Shown piece by piece: positions 1 through 5,870 of a DNA stretch of 9,834 bases. A model generated the notes under the pieces. It ran no database searches. It saw only the letters and a list, made by a program, of their open reading frames with translations, and was not told where the DNA came from. The stretch lies in the NCBI GenBank assembly GCA_964436865.1, contig CAYTFK010000272.1, forward strand, positions 1 to 9,834, written 5' to 3'. Each line of letters starts with the position of its first letter. The stretch's first letter is position 1. Source of the DNA: JAXGPP01 sp964436865 (lineage in GTDB: Bacteria > Planctomycetota > Planctomycetia > Pirellulales > Thermoguttaceae). The position numbers were made by a program, and so were the translations under genes.

Positions 1-996
1 GCCGGCCGCGAGATTACGTCGCTGGTGCGCCTGGAGAAGAATCTGCTCCACCGCCACGAAAGCCTGCTGGCGATCCACCACGTCGGCAAGACCGACGACC
101 ACCTGTTCTATGTCATGGATCTGGCCGACGACCTTCTCGGCCGAACGTCGCCCGGCGACGATTATCGAGCCGCGACGCTGGAAGCGATCCTCGAACGTGG
201 CCCGCTCGATGTCGACCTTTGCTTCCGCTCGGCCGAAGAGCTTCTCGACGGCCTGGCCTCGCTCCACGCCGCCGGAATGGTCCACCGCGACGTGAAGCCG
301 GCCAACTGCCTGTTTGTCGGCGGCAGTCTGAAACTGGCCGACTTCGGCCTCTTGGCCGAGGCGGGGCCGCAGATCTCCCGTCTCGGCACCCAAACCTACA
401 TGCCGCCCGACGGCCGGATGGACGCCCGCGCCGACGTCTACGCCGCCGGACTGGTGATCTACGAAATGGTGAGCGGCCTGCCCGCGGAGCGTTTCCCGCA
501 ACTCGCAGCGCGCGCCAAGGAGGTCGCCGCCGAGCCGAAGCTGACCGCCTTGGTCCAACTCGCACTGCGAGCCTGCTCCGCAGAGCCCGCGGCGCGTTTC
601 CGCGACGCCCGGGAGATGCGCGAAGACCTCCTCGCGCGTCGCCGCGATGCGCAGGCTCAGCCCACACTCCGAAGCCGCTCACGACTCATTCCGGCGGCCT
701 TGGCAACGTTGTCCCTCGTGGCGATTCTCGCCTGGGCAGCCTGGTTCATGCCGCCCAAGCGAACTCACGTGAACTTCATCACCGACCCCTTCGAAGCCGC
801 AATCTACCTGGACGGCCGCCTGATGCAGCGCGATGGCGAGCCCTACCGCACGCCCTGCACGATCGAGGACCTCCCCGCCCGGACTCATCACGTTGAATTT
901 CGCCTCGCAGGCTATCCGCCGCTCGATGCCGGCGAACAGGACTTCTCTGAGATCCGGCAGATCGCGGCCCGCTGGACCGTGGAAACGAAAGAATGA
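1..996 (+). CDS. Ser/Thr protein kinase with PEGA tail (5' end outside window)
   Basis: This is the C-terminal part of a eukaryotic-type Ser/Thr kinase. The frame is open to base 1, and the first in-frame start (GTG at 25) falls inside the kinase domain, so the ATP-binding N-lobe, including the VAIK lysine, lies upstream. Visible motifs are the catalytic loop HRDVKPAN (nt 283-306), DFG (340-348), GTQTYMPPD in the APE region, where Asp replaces the usual Glu, and DVYAAGLVIYEM (helix F). The segment HESLLAIHHVG...YVMDLADD plus the PPD/PPE form resembles a planctomycete/verrucomicrobial kinase subgroup. A hydrophobic span (about nt 688-747) follows the catalytic domain, then a PEGA-like domain (VNFITDPFEAAIYLDG ... 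HHVEFRLAGYPPL). Expected topology is a cytoplasmic kinase, one membrane pass and an extracytoplasmic PEGA domain. It phosphorylates proteins on Ser/Thr; its targets cannot be told. The family call is firm; completeness of the N-lobe cannot be judged. Confidence 0.93.
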   Translation, partial: AGREITSLVRLEKNLLHRHESLLAIHHVGKTDDHLFYVMDLADDLLGRTSPGDDYRAATLEAILERGPLDVDLCFRSAEELLDGLASLHAAGMVHRDVKPANCLFVGGSLKLADFGLLAEAGPQISRLGTQTYMPPDGRMDARADVYAAGLVIYEMVSGLPAERFPQLAARAKEVAAEPKLTALVQLALRACSAEPAARFRDAREMREDLLARRRDAQAQPTLRSRSRLIPAALATLSLVAILAWAAWFMPPKRTHVNFITDPFEAAIYLDGRLMQRDGEPYRTPCTIEDLPARTHHVEFRLAGYPPLDAGEQDFSEIRQIAARWTVETKE

Positions 997-1013
997 CGGC
1001 AGGACAAGCCGTG

Positions 1014-1043
1014 TTGGTGCGGCCGGGGCGCTCCGTCTATAAT
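1014..1043 (+). promoter_or_regulatory. Sigma70-type promoter for the EEP hydrolase gene
   Basis: TTGGTG (1014-1019) and a perfect TATAAT (1038-1043) are separated by 18 bp. This would start transcription near 1050 and give a leader of about 20 nt that carries the AGGAGGA ribosome binding site (1058-1064). It lies in the 73-bp gap after the kinase stop, so the downstream gene is probably transcribed separately from the kinase. The -10 box is exact; the -35 matches only at TTG. Confidence 0.6.
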
Positions 1044-1069
1044 GGCCCGCCTGAAACAGGAGGAACCCT

Positions 1070-1891
1070 ATGCTCACTCGCCGTGTTCTGCTCGTGGCCT
1101 TGGCAGTCGTACTTGCCGCCGGCCGAATCTCCGTAGCCCAGCCTTCCCCACTTCGAGTGCTGACGTACAACATCCACCATGGTGCCGGAACGGACCAGCG
1201 ACTCGACCTGGCACGGATTGCCGAAGTGATCAAGCAAGCCCGGCCCGATCTCGTTGCGCTGCAGGAGGTCGATGTTCAAACCCAGCGTTCCGCCGGTGTC
1301 GATCAGGCGGCCGAGTTGTCCCGGCTGACCGGCCTGTACGGCGCATTTGGCAAGGCCATGGACTATGACGGCGGGCAATACGGCGTGGCAGTGCTGTCGC
1401 GATTTCCGCTGATCGAAGTTGAGAACTTCCCGCTGCCCAACAAGCCGCCCCGCGCGCCCCCGACTGCGGAGCTGCGCGAGCAGCTTCACGAACCGCGGGC
1501 GGCGCTGGTGGTTCGAGTCCGCCCCACAGGTGCGCCGACTGACATCTGGTTCGCGAGCACCCATCTCGACCACCTCAGTTCCGATTTGCGAATCTGCCAG
1601 GCCGAGAAGATCGGTTCGTCGCTGGCAGCCAAGGCCGACTTGCCCGCGATCCTGGCGGGCGACCTGAACGCCACTCCCCGGAGCGCGACGATGGTGCTGC
1701 TCTCCAAGTTCTGGACCGACACCGCCGCCAAGGACCCAGCGCCCACTGCCCCGGCCGGGGAACCGCGATCGAAAATCGACTATGTCCTCTTCCGTCCGGC
1801 AGAGCAGTGGCGAACGGCCGAAGTCCGGGTGCTCGACGAGGCCGTCGCTTCGGACCATCGACCCTTCCTCGCCGTATTGGAGTGGCAATAG
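1070..1891 (+). CDS. Secreted endonuclease/exonuclease/phosphatase (EEP) family hydrolase
   Basis: A 273-residue protein of the DNase I/exonuclease III-like metal-dependent phosphohydrolase fold. Residues 1-23 look like a Sec signal peptide (basic LTRR, hydrophobic core, SVAQ), so the enzyme is probably exported. The full catalytic set is visible: TYNIHHG (N34), LQEVD (E66, metal ligand), STHLDH (H165), GDLNA (D198, N200), KIDYVL (D237) and SDHRP (D262, H263). Length is normal for a single EEP domain. The ATG is supported by AGGAGGA five bases upstream and by the signal peptide starting there. Members cleave phosphodiester or phosphomonoester bonds in nucleic acids, sphingomyelin, phosphoinositides or other substrates, and sequence alone does not say which. 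The signal peptide argues against DNA repair and for phosphate or lipid/nucleic-acid scavenging, which is inference. Family confidence is high; substrate is unknown. Confidence 0.93.
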   Translation: MLTRRVLLVALAVVLAAGRISVAQPSPLRVLTYNIHHGAGTDQRLDLARIAEVIKQARPDLVALQEVDVQTQRSAGVDQAAELSRLTGLYGAFGKAMDYDGGQYGVAVLSRFPLIEVENFPLPNKPPRAPPTAELREQLHEPRAALVVRVRPTGAPTDIWFASTHLDHLSSDLRICQAEKIGSSLAAKADLPAILAGDLNATPRSATMVLLSKFWTDTAAKDPAPTAPAGEPRSKIDYVLFRPAEQWRTAEVRVLDEAVASDHRPFLAVLEWQ

Positions 1892-2000
1892 GAAAAGACC
1901 CCCTCCAACGGTGCATTTACCGGCTCGCCCGATGCCCAACAATTGGCATAGAGGAGGTGGATAAGACTCCTTTCCAACCGAATGCCACTGGAGGCGAGCC

Positions 2001-2189
2001 ATGCACGACAACATCCATCTGTCGGACGCCGAGTGGGGCCTGATCCAGGAATTGCTCGAGCGCGAGCTTCGTGAACTCCCCCAGGAGATTCATCATACCC
2101 GTACCGCGAGTGTTCGAGAGGAATTGAACGAGCGTCGTCGCATGGTGACGACGCTGCTGGAGCGATTGCGGGCCCCCACGGCCGTGTAG
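2001..2189 (+). CDS. Small charged helical protein of unknown function (62 aa)
   Basis: A 62-residue acidic/basic protein with no signal peptide or membrane span. The ATG has a clear GGAGG (1990-1994) six bases upstream. The sequence begins with LSDAEWGLIQELLERELRE (residues 7-25), then PQEIHHTRT and SVREELNERRRMVTTLLERL, which reads as two amphipathic helices, rich in Glu/Arg/Leu, separated by a short turn around Pro27. I have the impression of having seen similar short 'LSD.EW.LL.ELLE...R.LP.EI.HT' proteins in planctomycete and other genomes, but I cannot name a family or a function. Codon use and the exact RBS support it being real. It stands alone, 109 bp after the EEP gene and 265 bp before the next gene. 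No convincing promoter was found in the upstream gap. It could be a small regulatory or scaffold protein; nothing in the sequence decides this. Confidence 0.75.
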   Translation: MHDNIHLSDAEWGLIQELLERELRELPQEIHHTRTASVREELNERRRMVTTLLERLRAPTAV

Positions 2190-2205
2190 TCATCTCTCGG
2201 GAAGT

Positions 2206-2259
2206 CGGCGGCTCGCATCATTCTGGCGGCCGGGGATACGACAAGCCAGCGAGCCGCCG
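2206..2259. repeat. 11-bp perfect inverted repeat, possible hairpin
   Basis: CGGCGGCTCGC (2206-2216) is exactly complementary to GCGAGCCGCCG (2249-2259). Inside it, TGGC (2224-2227) can pair with GCCA (2245-2248) after a 7-nt bulge, leaving a loop of about 17 nt. It begins 16 bases after the stop of the 62-residue protein gene. There is no T-run after the stem, so it is not a classical intrinsic terminator. It could stabilise the 3' end of that mRNA, slow transcription, or be a relic of a repeat element. Confidence 0.55.
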
Positions 2260-2364
2260 CCCGTTCTCTGGCCGGGCAACGCGACTCCCAGCCGTACCGC
2301 AAACGGCCCTTCCTGGGGCCGGTCCAGGTGACTCTCGCGCAATGACCCGGCAATCCTCGGCGTC

Positions 2365-2392
2365 TTGCATCCTCCGCGGCGGGGGCTATCCT
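2365..2392 (+). promoter_or_regulatory. Weak candidate promoter for DUF6807 gene
   Basis: TTGCAT (2365-2370) and TATCCT (2387-2392) are spaced by 16 bp. Each half matches the consensus only partly. The position, about 60 bp before the gene's ATG and after a long gap, is sensible for the start of the downstream gene group. Low certainty. Confidence 0.3.
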
Positions 2393-2443
2393 GGGACGGT
2401 ACTGGAATTTCGTTCCTGATAGACGCCCTTAACGTCCGCACCT

Positions 2444-2449
2444 GGGGAG
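2444..2449 (+). promoter_or_regulatory. Ribosome binding site deciding the DUF6807 start
   Basis: GGGGAG lies five bases before the ATG at 2455. This and the signal peptide that begins there favour 2455 over the in-frame TTG at 2365, whose N-terminal extension is not signal-like. Confidence 0.6.
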
Positions 2450-2454
2450 ATGGC

Positions 2455-3405
2455 ATGGCTCGCTCGCTTGAACTCGGGATTCTGTACTCATTGACCTTCC
2501 TCCTCATCGCTGCTGCCAGTGCCGCCGAAACCGGCCGCGTCGAAGTGGCTCGCGACGATCAGGCGGGCCAGCTTCGAGTGTCGATCGATGGCCGCGAGGC
2601 ATTGGTGTACTGCTACGGCGCCGACCTCGACTTGCCCCACTACTACCCGGTGCGGAGCCCGTCTGGCCGGTCAATGACCATCCAGCATCCGGATCCCTAT
2701 CCGCACCACCGTTCCTTCTGGTTTGCCGACACGGTGCAACTGGCTGGCCAGCGTCAGGCGAGCATCTACAACTCGCTCTACAGCCGCGTCGATAAAAAAG
2801 ACCCGAAGAGCCCCCTGCGCGATCGCAGCCGGCACGTCGAATTCCTCGATAGCGACAACCCGGCCGTGATTCGCGACAAGCTCGTCTGGGAAATGGACCA
2901 GACCACACCGATCCTCGACGAGCTTCGCGAGGTTCGCGTCGTGCCGCTGGGCGAGGGGGAATACTTCCTCGACATGACTTTCACCGTCACCGCGTCCTAT
3001 GGTGACGTGACCTTCGTCAGCGACTGGGTGCACTACGCCTGGCCGTTTGTCCGCATGACGCCCGAATTCTCCGTCGACAAGGGCGGCAAGATCGTCAATT
3101 CAGAGGGTGGTGTCAATCAGGAGGGCACCAACGGAAAAGAGGCCGTGTGGGTCGACTACGCCGGTGCCGGCGGCGAGGGGCTGGCAATCTTCAGCCATCC
3201 GCAGAATGAGCATCCGCACAAGTGGCTCACCCGCGACTACGGCTGCTTTGGCCCGCGGCGGATTGATGCCAAGAGCGGCAATCCTTTCACGCTCAAGAAG
3301 GGCGAATCGATGGTCCAGCGGGCCGGTGTGCTCGTGCATCGCGGCGACCTGGCTGGCGGCAGAGTCGCCGAGCGCTACCAGCAGTACGCTGAAGGAAAAC
3401 TCTGA
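2455..3405 (+). CDS. Secreted DUF6807 ('PmoA-like') family protein
   Basis: A 316-residue protein with a Sec signal peptide (residues 1 to about 23: basic start, hydrophobic YSLTFLLIAA, then ASAA before ETG). The mature part carries features I associate with DUF6807, often annotated 'PmoA family protein': LPHYYPVRSPSG (60-71), the His-rich PYPHHRSFWFAD (81-92), VHYAWPFVRMTPEFSV, a gap, NQEGTNGKEAVWVDY (221-235), and AIFSHPQNEHPHKW (244-257). The name is misleading: nothing links it to particulate methane monooxygenase subunit A, which is a polytopic membrane protein. Such proteins are abundant in planctomycetes and Bacteroidetes beside sugar oxidoreductases and hydrolases; their biochemical role is not settled, and a carbohydrate-related role is inferred. 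The conserved His cluster could bind metal or ligand. The gene is followed after 104 bp by the enolase-superfamily gene with no clear promoter between, so the two may be co-transcribed. Confidence 0.88.
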   Translation: MARSLELGILYSLTFLLIAAASAAETGRVEVARDDQAGQLRVSIDGREALVYCYGADLDLPHYYPVRSPSGRSMTIQHPDPYPHHRSFWFADTVQLAGQRQASIYNSLYSRVDKKDPKSPLRDRSRHVEFLDSDNPAVIRDKLVWEMDQTTPILDELREVRVVPLGEGEYFLDMTFTVTASYGDVTFVSDWVHYAWPFVRMTPEFSVDKGGKIVNSEGGVNQEGTNGKEAVWVDYAGAGGEGLAIFSHPQNEHPHKWLTRDYGCFGPRRIDAKSGNPFTLKKGESMVQRAGVLVHRGDLAGGRVAERYQQYAEGKL

Positions 3406-3499
3406 GCGGAAGTCGGTCCATTTTCCGGCAAGGACGCGCAGTCCATGCCTGCCTGGCACGCCTCTCGGCCCCTTCACCGGCAGTCAACTTTCTTTGCAC

Positions 3500-3504
3500 G
3501 GAGG
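3500..3504 (+). promoter_or_regulatory. Ribosome binding site supporting a GTG start
   Basis: GGAGG sits five bases before the GTG at 3510. It makes GTG the likely initiation codon of the enolase-superfamily gene, whose N-terminus (MATIDRIEVFPALYP) fits the family's first beta strand. Confidence 0.7.
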
Positions 3505-3509
3505 ACCCC

Positions 3510-4634
3510 GTGGCGACGATCGACCGCATCGAAGTCTTCCCGGCCCTGTATCCGGCCGTCGGGTATTTCAAGTTCTTCGAAGGCCCGCGGGGCACCTACG
3601 GCCGTGCCGCGGTGTTCGTGAAGATCACCGCCGACGATGGCACCATCGGCTGGGGGCAGAGTGTGCCCAGCTACACGTGGAGCGAGGAAACGCTGGAGAC
3701 GGCGGCCGTCGTCATCCGCGACTATCTCACCCCCACGCTCCTTGGCCGCGACCCGACCGACATCGCCGGCGCCCACGAGGCAATGAACCGCGGCGTGGCC
3801 GCCGGGTTCACGCTGGGAATGCCCATCGCCCGCTCGGGCCTGGATTTCGCCCTCCACGACCTTGCCGGCAAACTCGCAGCGAAACCGGTCGCCGAACTGT
3901 GGGGGCGCAAACCCGGCGGGACTGTCACGTTGAGTTGGACGGTCAATGTCCGCACGCTCGATGAGACCGAGCCGCTCCTCGAAGCCGGTTGGCAGCGCGG
4001 CTACCGCAACTTCAACATCAAGGTCGGGCCGGACCCGAAATTCGACGTGGAACTGGCCCGCATCGTCCGCCGCCGGGCCCCCGACGGTTTCCTCTGGGCC
4101 GACGCCAACGGCGGCTATGACTTGGAAGCGGCGATGGAAGCGGCCCCAATGCTTGCCGACGCCGGGGTCGATGTGCTCGAGGCGCCGCTGCGGCCCAACC
4201 GGCTGAGCGGATACCAACAACTCACCCGGCAGGCGGCGCTGCCAATTCTCATGGATGAAGGCGTGGTCACGCCGGTCGATCTCGACGAGTTCATCCGCCT
4301 GGGCATGCTCAACGGTGTGGCGATGAAGGCCTCGCGAACGGGCGGCCTGGTCAACGCGCGGCGGCAGATCGAGATGCTCCTCGATCGCGGCCTGATGTGG
4401 CTCGGCAGCGGATTGTGCGACCCGGATATTTCACTGGCCGCGCACCTGGCGCTCTACGCGGCTTACGGCCTCGACAAGCCCGCCGCGCTGAATGGGCCGC
4501 AGTTCCTCGATCGCGATGTGCTTGCCCAGCCGCTTGACATCGCCAACGATCAGGCAGCCGCGCCGGTCGGCCCGGGACTCGGAGTTGACGTCGACGAAGA
4601 CAAGGTCCGGCAGTTGGCCGCGCACTCGGTCTGA
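3510..4634 (+). CDS. Enolase-superfamily enzyme, muconate-lactonizing subgroup
   Basis: A 374-residue member of the mandelate racemase/muconate lactonizing enzyme family, full length with the N-terminal capping domain (1 to about 125) and the (beta/alpha)7beta barrel. Active-site residues can be read: K171 (FNIKVG), metal ligands D198 (WADANGG), E224 (LEAPL) and D249 (LMDEG), and the opposite base K273 (MKASRTGG). The spacings 27/26/25/24 match the MLE subgroup, where two lysines face each other across the substrate; this rules out the His-Asp dyad of mandelate racemase-type sugar-acid dehydratases. The usual KxK is N-I-K here. The DxD that acidic dipeptide epimerases (AEE) carry before the final Gly-Pro is ALN (326-328), so an L-Ala-D/L-Glu epimerase is unlikely. 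Reactions in this subgroup proceed by proton abstraction alpha to a carboxylate (racemisation, cycloisomerisation, dehydration). The substrate is unknown; the neighbours suggest a sugar acid or hydroxy acid. Confidence 0.92.
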   Translation: MATIDRIEVFPALYPAVGYFKFFEGPRGTYGRAAVFVKITADDGTIGWGQSVPSYTWSEETLETAAVVIRDYLTPTLLGRDPTDIAGAHEAMNRGVAAGFTLGMPIARSGLDFALHDLAGKLAAKPVAELWGRKPGGTVTLSWTVNVRTLDETEPLLEAGWQRGYRNFNIKVGPDPKFDVELARIVRRRAPDGFLWADANGGYDLEAAMEAAPMLADAGVDVLEAPLRPNRLSGYQQLTRQAALPILMDEGVVTPVDLDEFIRLGMLNGVAMKASRTGGLVNARRQIEMLLDRGLMWLGSGLCDPDISLAAHLALYAAYGLDKPAALNGPQFLDRDVLAQPLDIANDQAAAPVGPGLGVDVDEDKVRQLAAHSV

Positions 4635-4650
4635 CGCCTTCTCCGGCCGA

Positions 4651-4679
4651 TTGACCCGCCGCGCCGCGTGCCTTATCAT
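4651..4679 (+). promoter_or_regulatory. Sigma70-type promoter for the URO-D family gene
   Basis: TTGACC (4651-4656) and TATCAT (4674-4679) are separated by the ideal 17 bp; each differs from consensus at one position. Transcription would start near 4686, about 30 nt before the ATG at 4717. It lies in the 82-bp gap after the enolase-superfamily gene, so the genes from 4717 onward can be expressed independently of the genes before them. Confidence 0.65.
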
Positions 4680-4716
4680 CCGGGATCAAATCCAGTCCCT
4701 ACGCATTCGCATTCCC

Positions 4717-5757
4717 ATGACCGATCCGCAGTGGAACGCCTTGCTTCGGGTGCTCCGGGGCGAGCGCCTTGATACTCTGCCGGCAGGGCTGATTATCGAC
4801 TCCCCCTGGCTTCCCGGCTGGGCCGGAATGACGATTCTCGATTACCTGGCCAGCGACTCCCGATGGCTGTCGGCGAATCTCAAAGCCGAAGAACGGTTTC
4901 CCGACGTCTGGTTTCTGCCCGGCTTCTGGTCCGAGTTTGGCATGTGCACCGAGCCTTCCGCCTTCGGCGCGCGGTGCCGTTTCTTTGAAGACGCCTTTCC
5001 CAGCGTCGACAAGTGCCTCTACGACTACAGCGAGATCCGCCGGGTGAAGAAACCCGATCCGCGGACCGATGGCTTGCTGCCGCTGGTTACCAAGCGCCTC
5101 GAGCACACGCGCCGCGACATCGAGAAGGCTGGTCACCGCATTCGCTTCGCCGTGGCCCGCGGACCGCTCAACATTGCCTCCTACCTGCTCGGCCATACCG
5201 AGTTCCTCCTCGGCATCAAGATCAATCCCGAGGAGACGCACCAGATTCTCCGCGTGGTGACCGACTTTCTGGTCGATTGGCTGGAGTTCCAGGCTCGCAC
5301 GTTCGACACGATCGAAGGCGTGCTCCTGCTGGACGATCTCCTGGGTTTCATCGGCGACGCCGACTTCCGCGAGTTCGCTCTCCCCTACCTGCGAGACCTG
5401 TACGGTGCGTTCAACGTTCCGGTCAAGGCCCTCCATAACGATGCCCGCGGCATGATCACGGCCAGGTACCTCGATGAGCTTGGCGTAAACCTGTTCAACT
5501 TCGCCTTCGAGCACAGCCTCAGCCAGATGCGCCAGTGGGCAGGGGAGGGCGTCACGCTCTTGGGCAACATCCCGCCGCGCGACGTGCTCGGGCGCGGCAC
5601 CCCCGCAGACGTCCACCGCAGCGCGGCGGAGTCGCTCGCGACGCTCGGCGACCACCGTCGGCTCATTCTGTCGGCCGGCGGCGGTACCCCGCCCGGCACT
5701 CCCGCAGAGAACATCGACGCCCTCGCGGCCGCGGCCCGAGCAGCCGCCGCCCGTTGA
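4717..5757 (+). CDS. Uroporphyrinogen decarboxylase (URO-D) family protein, not classical HemE
   Basis: A 346-residue (beta/alpha)8-barrel protein of the URO-D superfamily. The strongest signals are the C-terminal LLGNIPPRDVL (281-290) and SAGGGTPPGTPAENIDAL (319-336), the counterpart of the HemE ending around 'LPGTPPENV'. Also seen are LLLDDLLGFIGDADFREFALPYL (203-224) and KALHND (237-242). The HemE N-terminal 'P.W.MRQAGRY' motif is missing; the corresponding part reads FPDVWFLPGFWSEFGM (61-76). The zinc ligands expected in corrinoid methyltransferases (MtaA/MtbA, His-x-Cys plus a later Cys) are absent, since the His is followed by Asn-Asp. It is therefore one of the divergent URO-D paralogues common in planctomycetes, of unknown reaction; methyl transfer or decarboxylation cannot be chosen. 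The ATG at 4717 follows the promoter at 4651-4679; an in-frame extension to 4492 would overlap the previous gene and looks non-coding. There is no Shine-Dalgarno. Confidence 0.88.
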   Translation: MTDPQWNALLRVLRGERLDTLPAGLIIDSPWLPGWAGMTILDYLASDSRWLSANLKAEERFPDVWFLPGFWSEFGMCTEPSAFGARCRFFEDAFPSVDKCLYDYSEIRRVKKPDPRTDGLLPLVTKRLEHTRRDIEKAGHRIRFAVARGPLNIASYLLGHTEFLLGIKINPEETHQILRVVTDFLVDWLEFQARTFDTIEGVLLLDDLLGFIGDADFREFALPYLRDLYGAFNVPVKALHNDARGMITARYLDELGVNLFNFAFEHSLSQMRQWAGEGVTLLGNIPPRDVLGRGTPADVHRSAAESLATLGDHRRLILSAGGGTPPGTPAENIDALAAAARAAAAR

Positions 5758-5870
5758 GGCCCCCATAAAGACGCAAACCCATACCGTCATCAACTCACCG
5801 TGGGACAGAATTTCTTTCCGTCACCAGACGATCCCACCATACACCCCACACAACCCTCAGGATCGGCGAC

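Larger units (their letters stand above)
2190..2454. other. Intergenic region, 265 bp
   Basis: There is no credible coding sequence here. The first part holds the inverted repeat at 2206-2259. The rest contains only a weak candidate promoter (2365-2392) and the ribosome binding site of the DUF6807 gene. I see no tRNA fold, no transposase fragment and no further direct repeats. Confidence 0.6.

Noticed and set aside
1932..1949. Imperfect inverted repeat ATGCCCAA/TTGGCAT between the EEP gene and the small gene
   Set aside because: Only seven pairs with a bulge and a 3-nt loop, with no T-run; too weak to call a terminator or operator.
1037..2014. A 325-codon minus-strand open frame over the EEP hydrolase gene
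   Set aside because: It mirrors a well-supported plus-strand gene with all catalytic residues, has no domain, and runs through the promoter and intergenic region.
1957..2043. Short GTG-initiated frame after AGGAGG (1952-1957) as a leader peptide
   Set aside because: The purine stretch abuts the GTG with no spacing, and the frame overlaps the start of the well-supported 62-residue protein.
2365..2454. N-terminal extension of the DUF6807 protein from a TTG codon
   Set aside because: The extension is not signal-like, and the ATG at 2455 has a GGGGAG site and begins a typical signal peptide.
2455..3405. Particulate methane monooxygenase subunit A (suggested by the 'PmoA' family name)
   Set aside because: The protein is a soluble secreted protein with one signal peptide and no multiple membrane spans; the label is a naming artefact of the family.
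4492..4716. N-terminal extension of the URO-D family protein
   Set aside because: It overlaps the end of the enolase-superfamily gene in another frame, is Arg/Ser-rich like out-of-frame GC-rich DNA, and precedes the promoter and the natural ATG.
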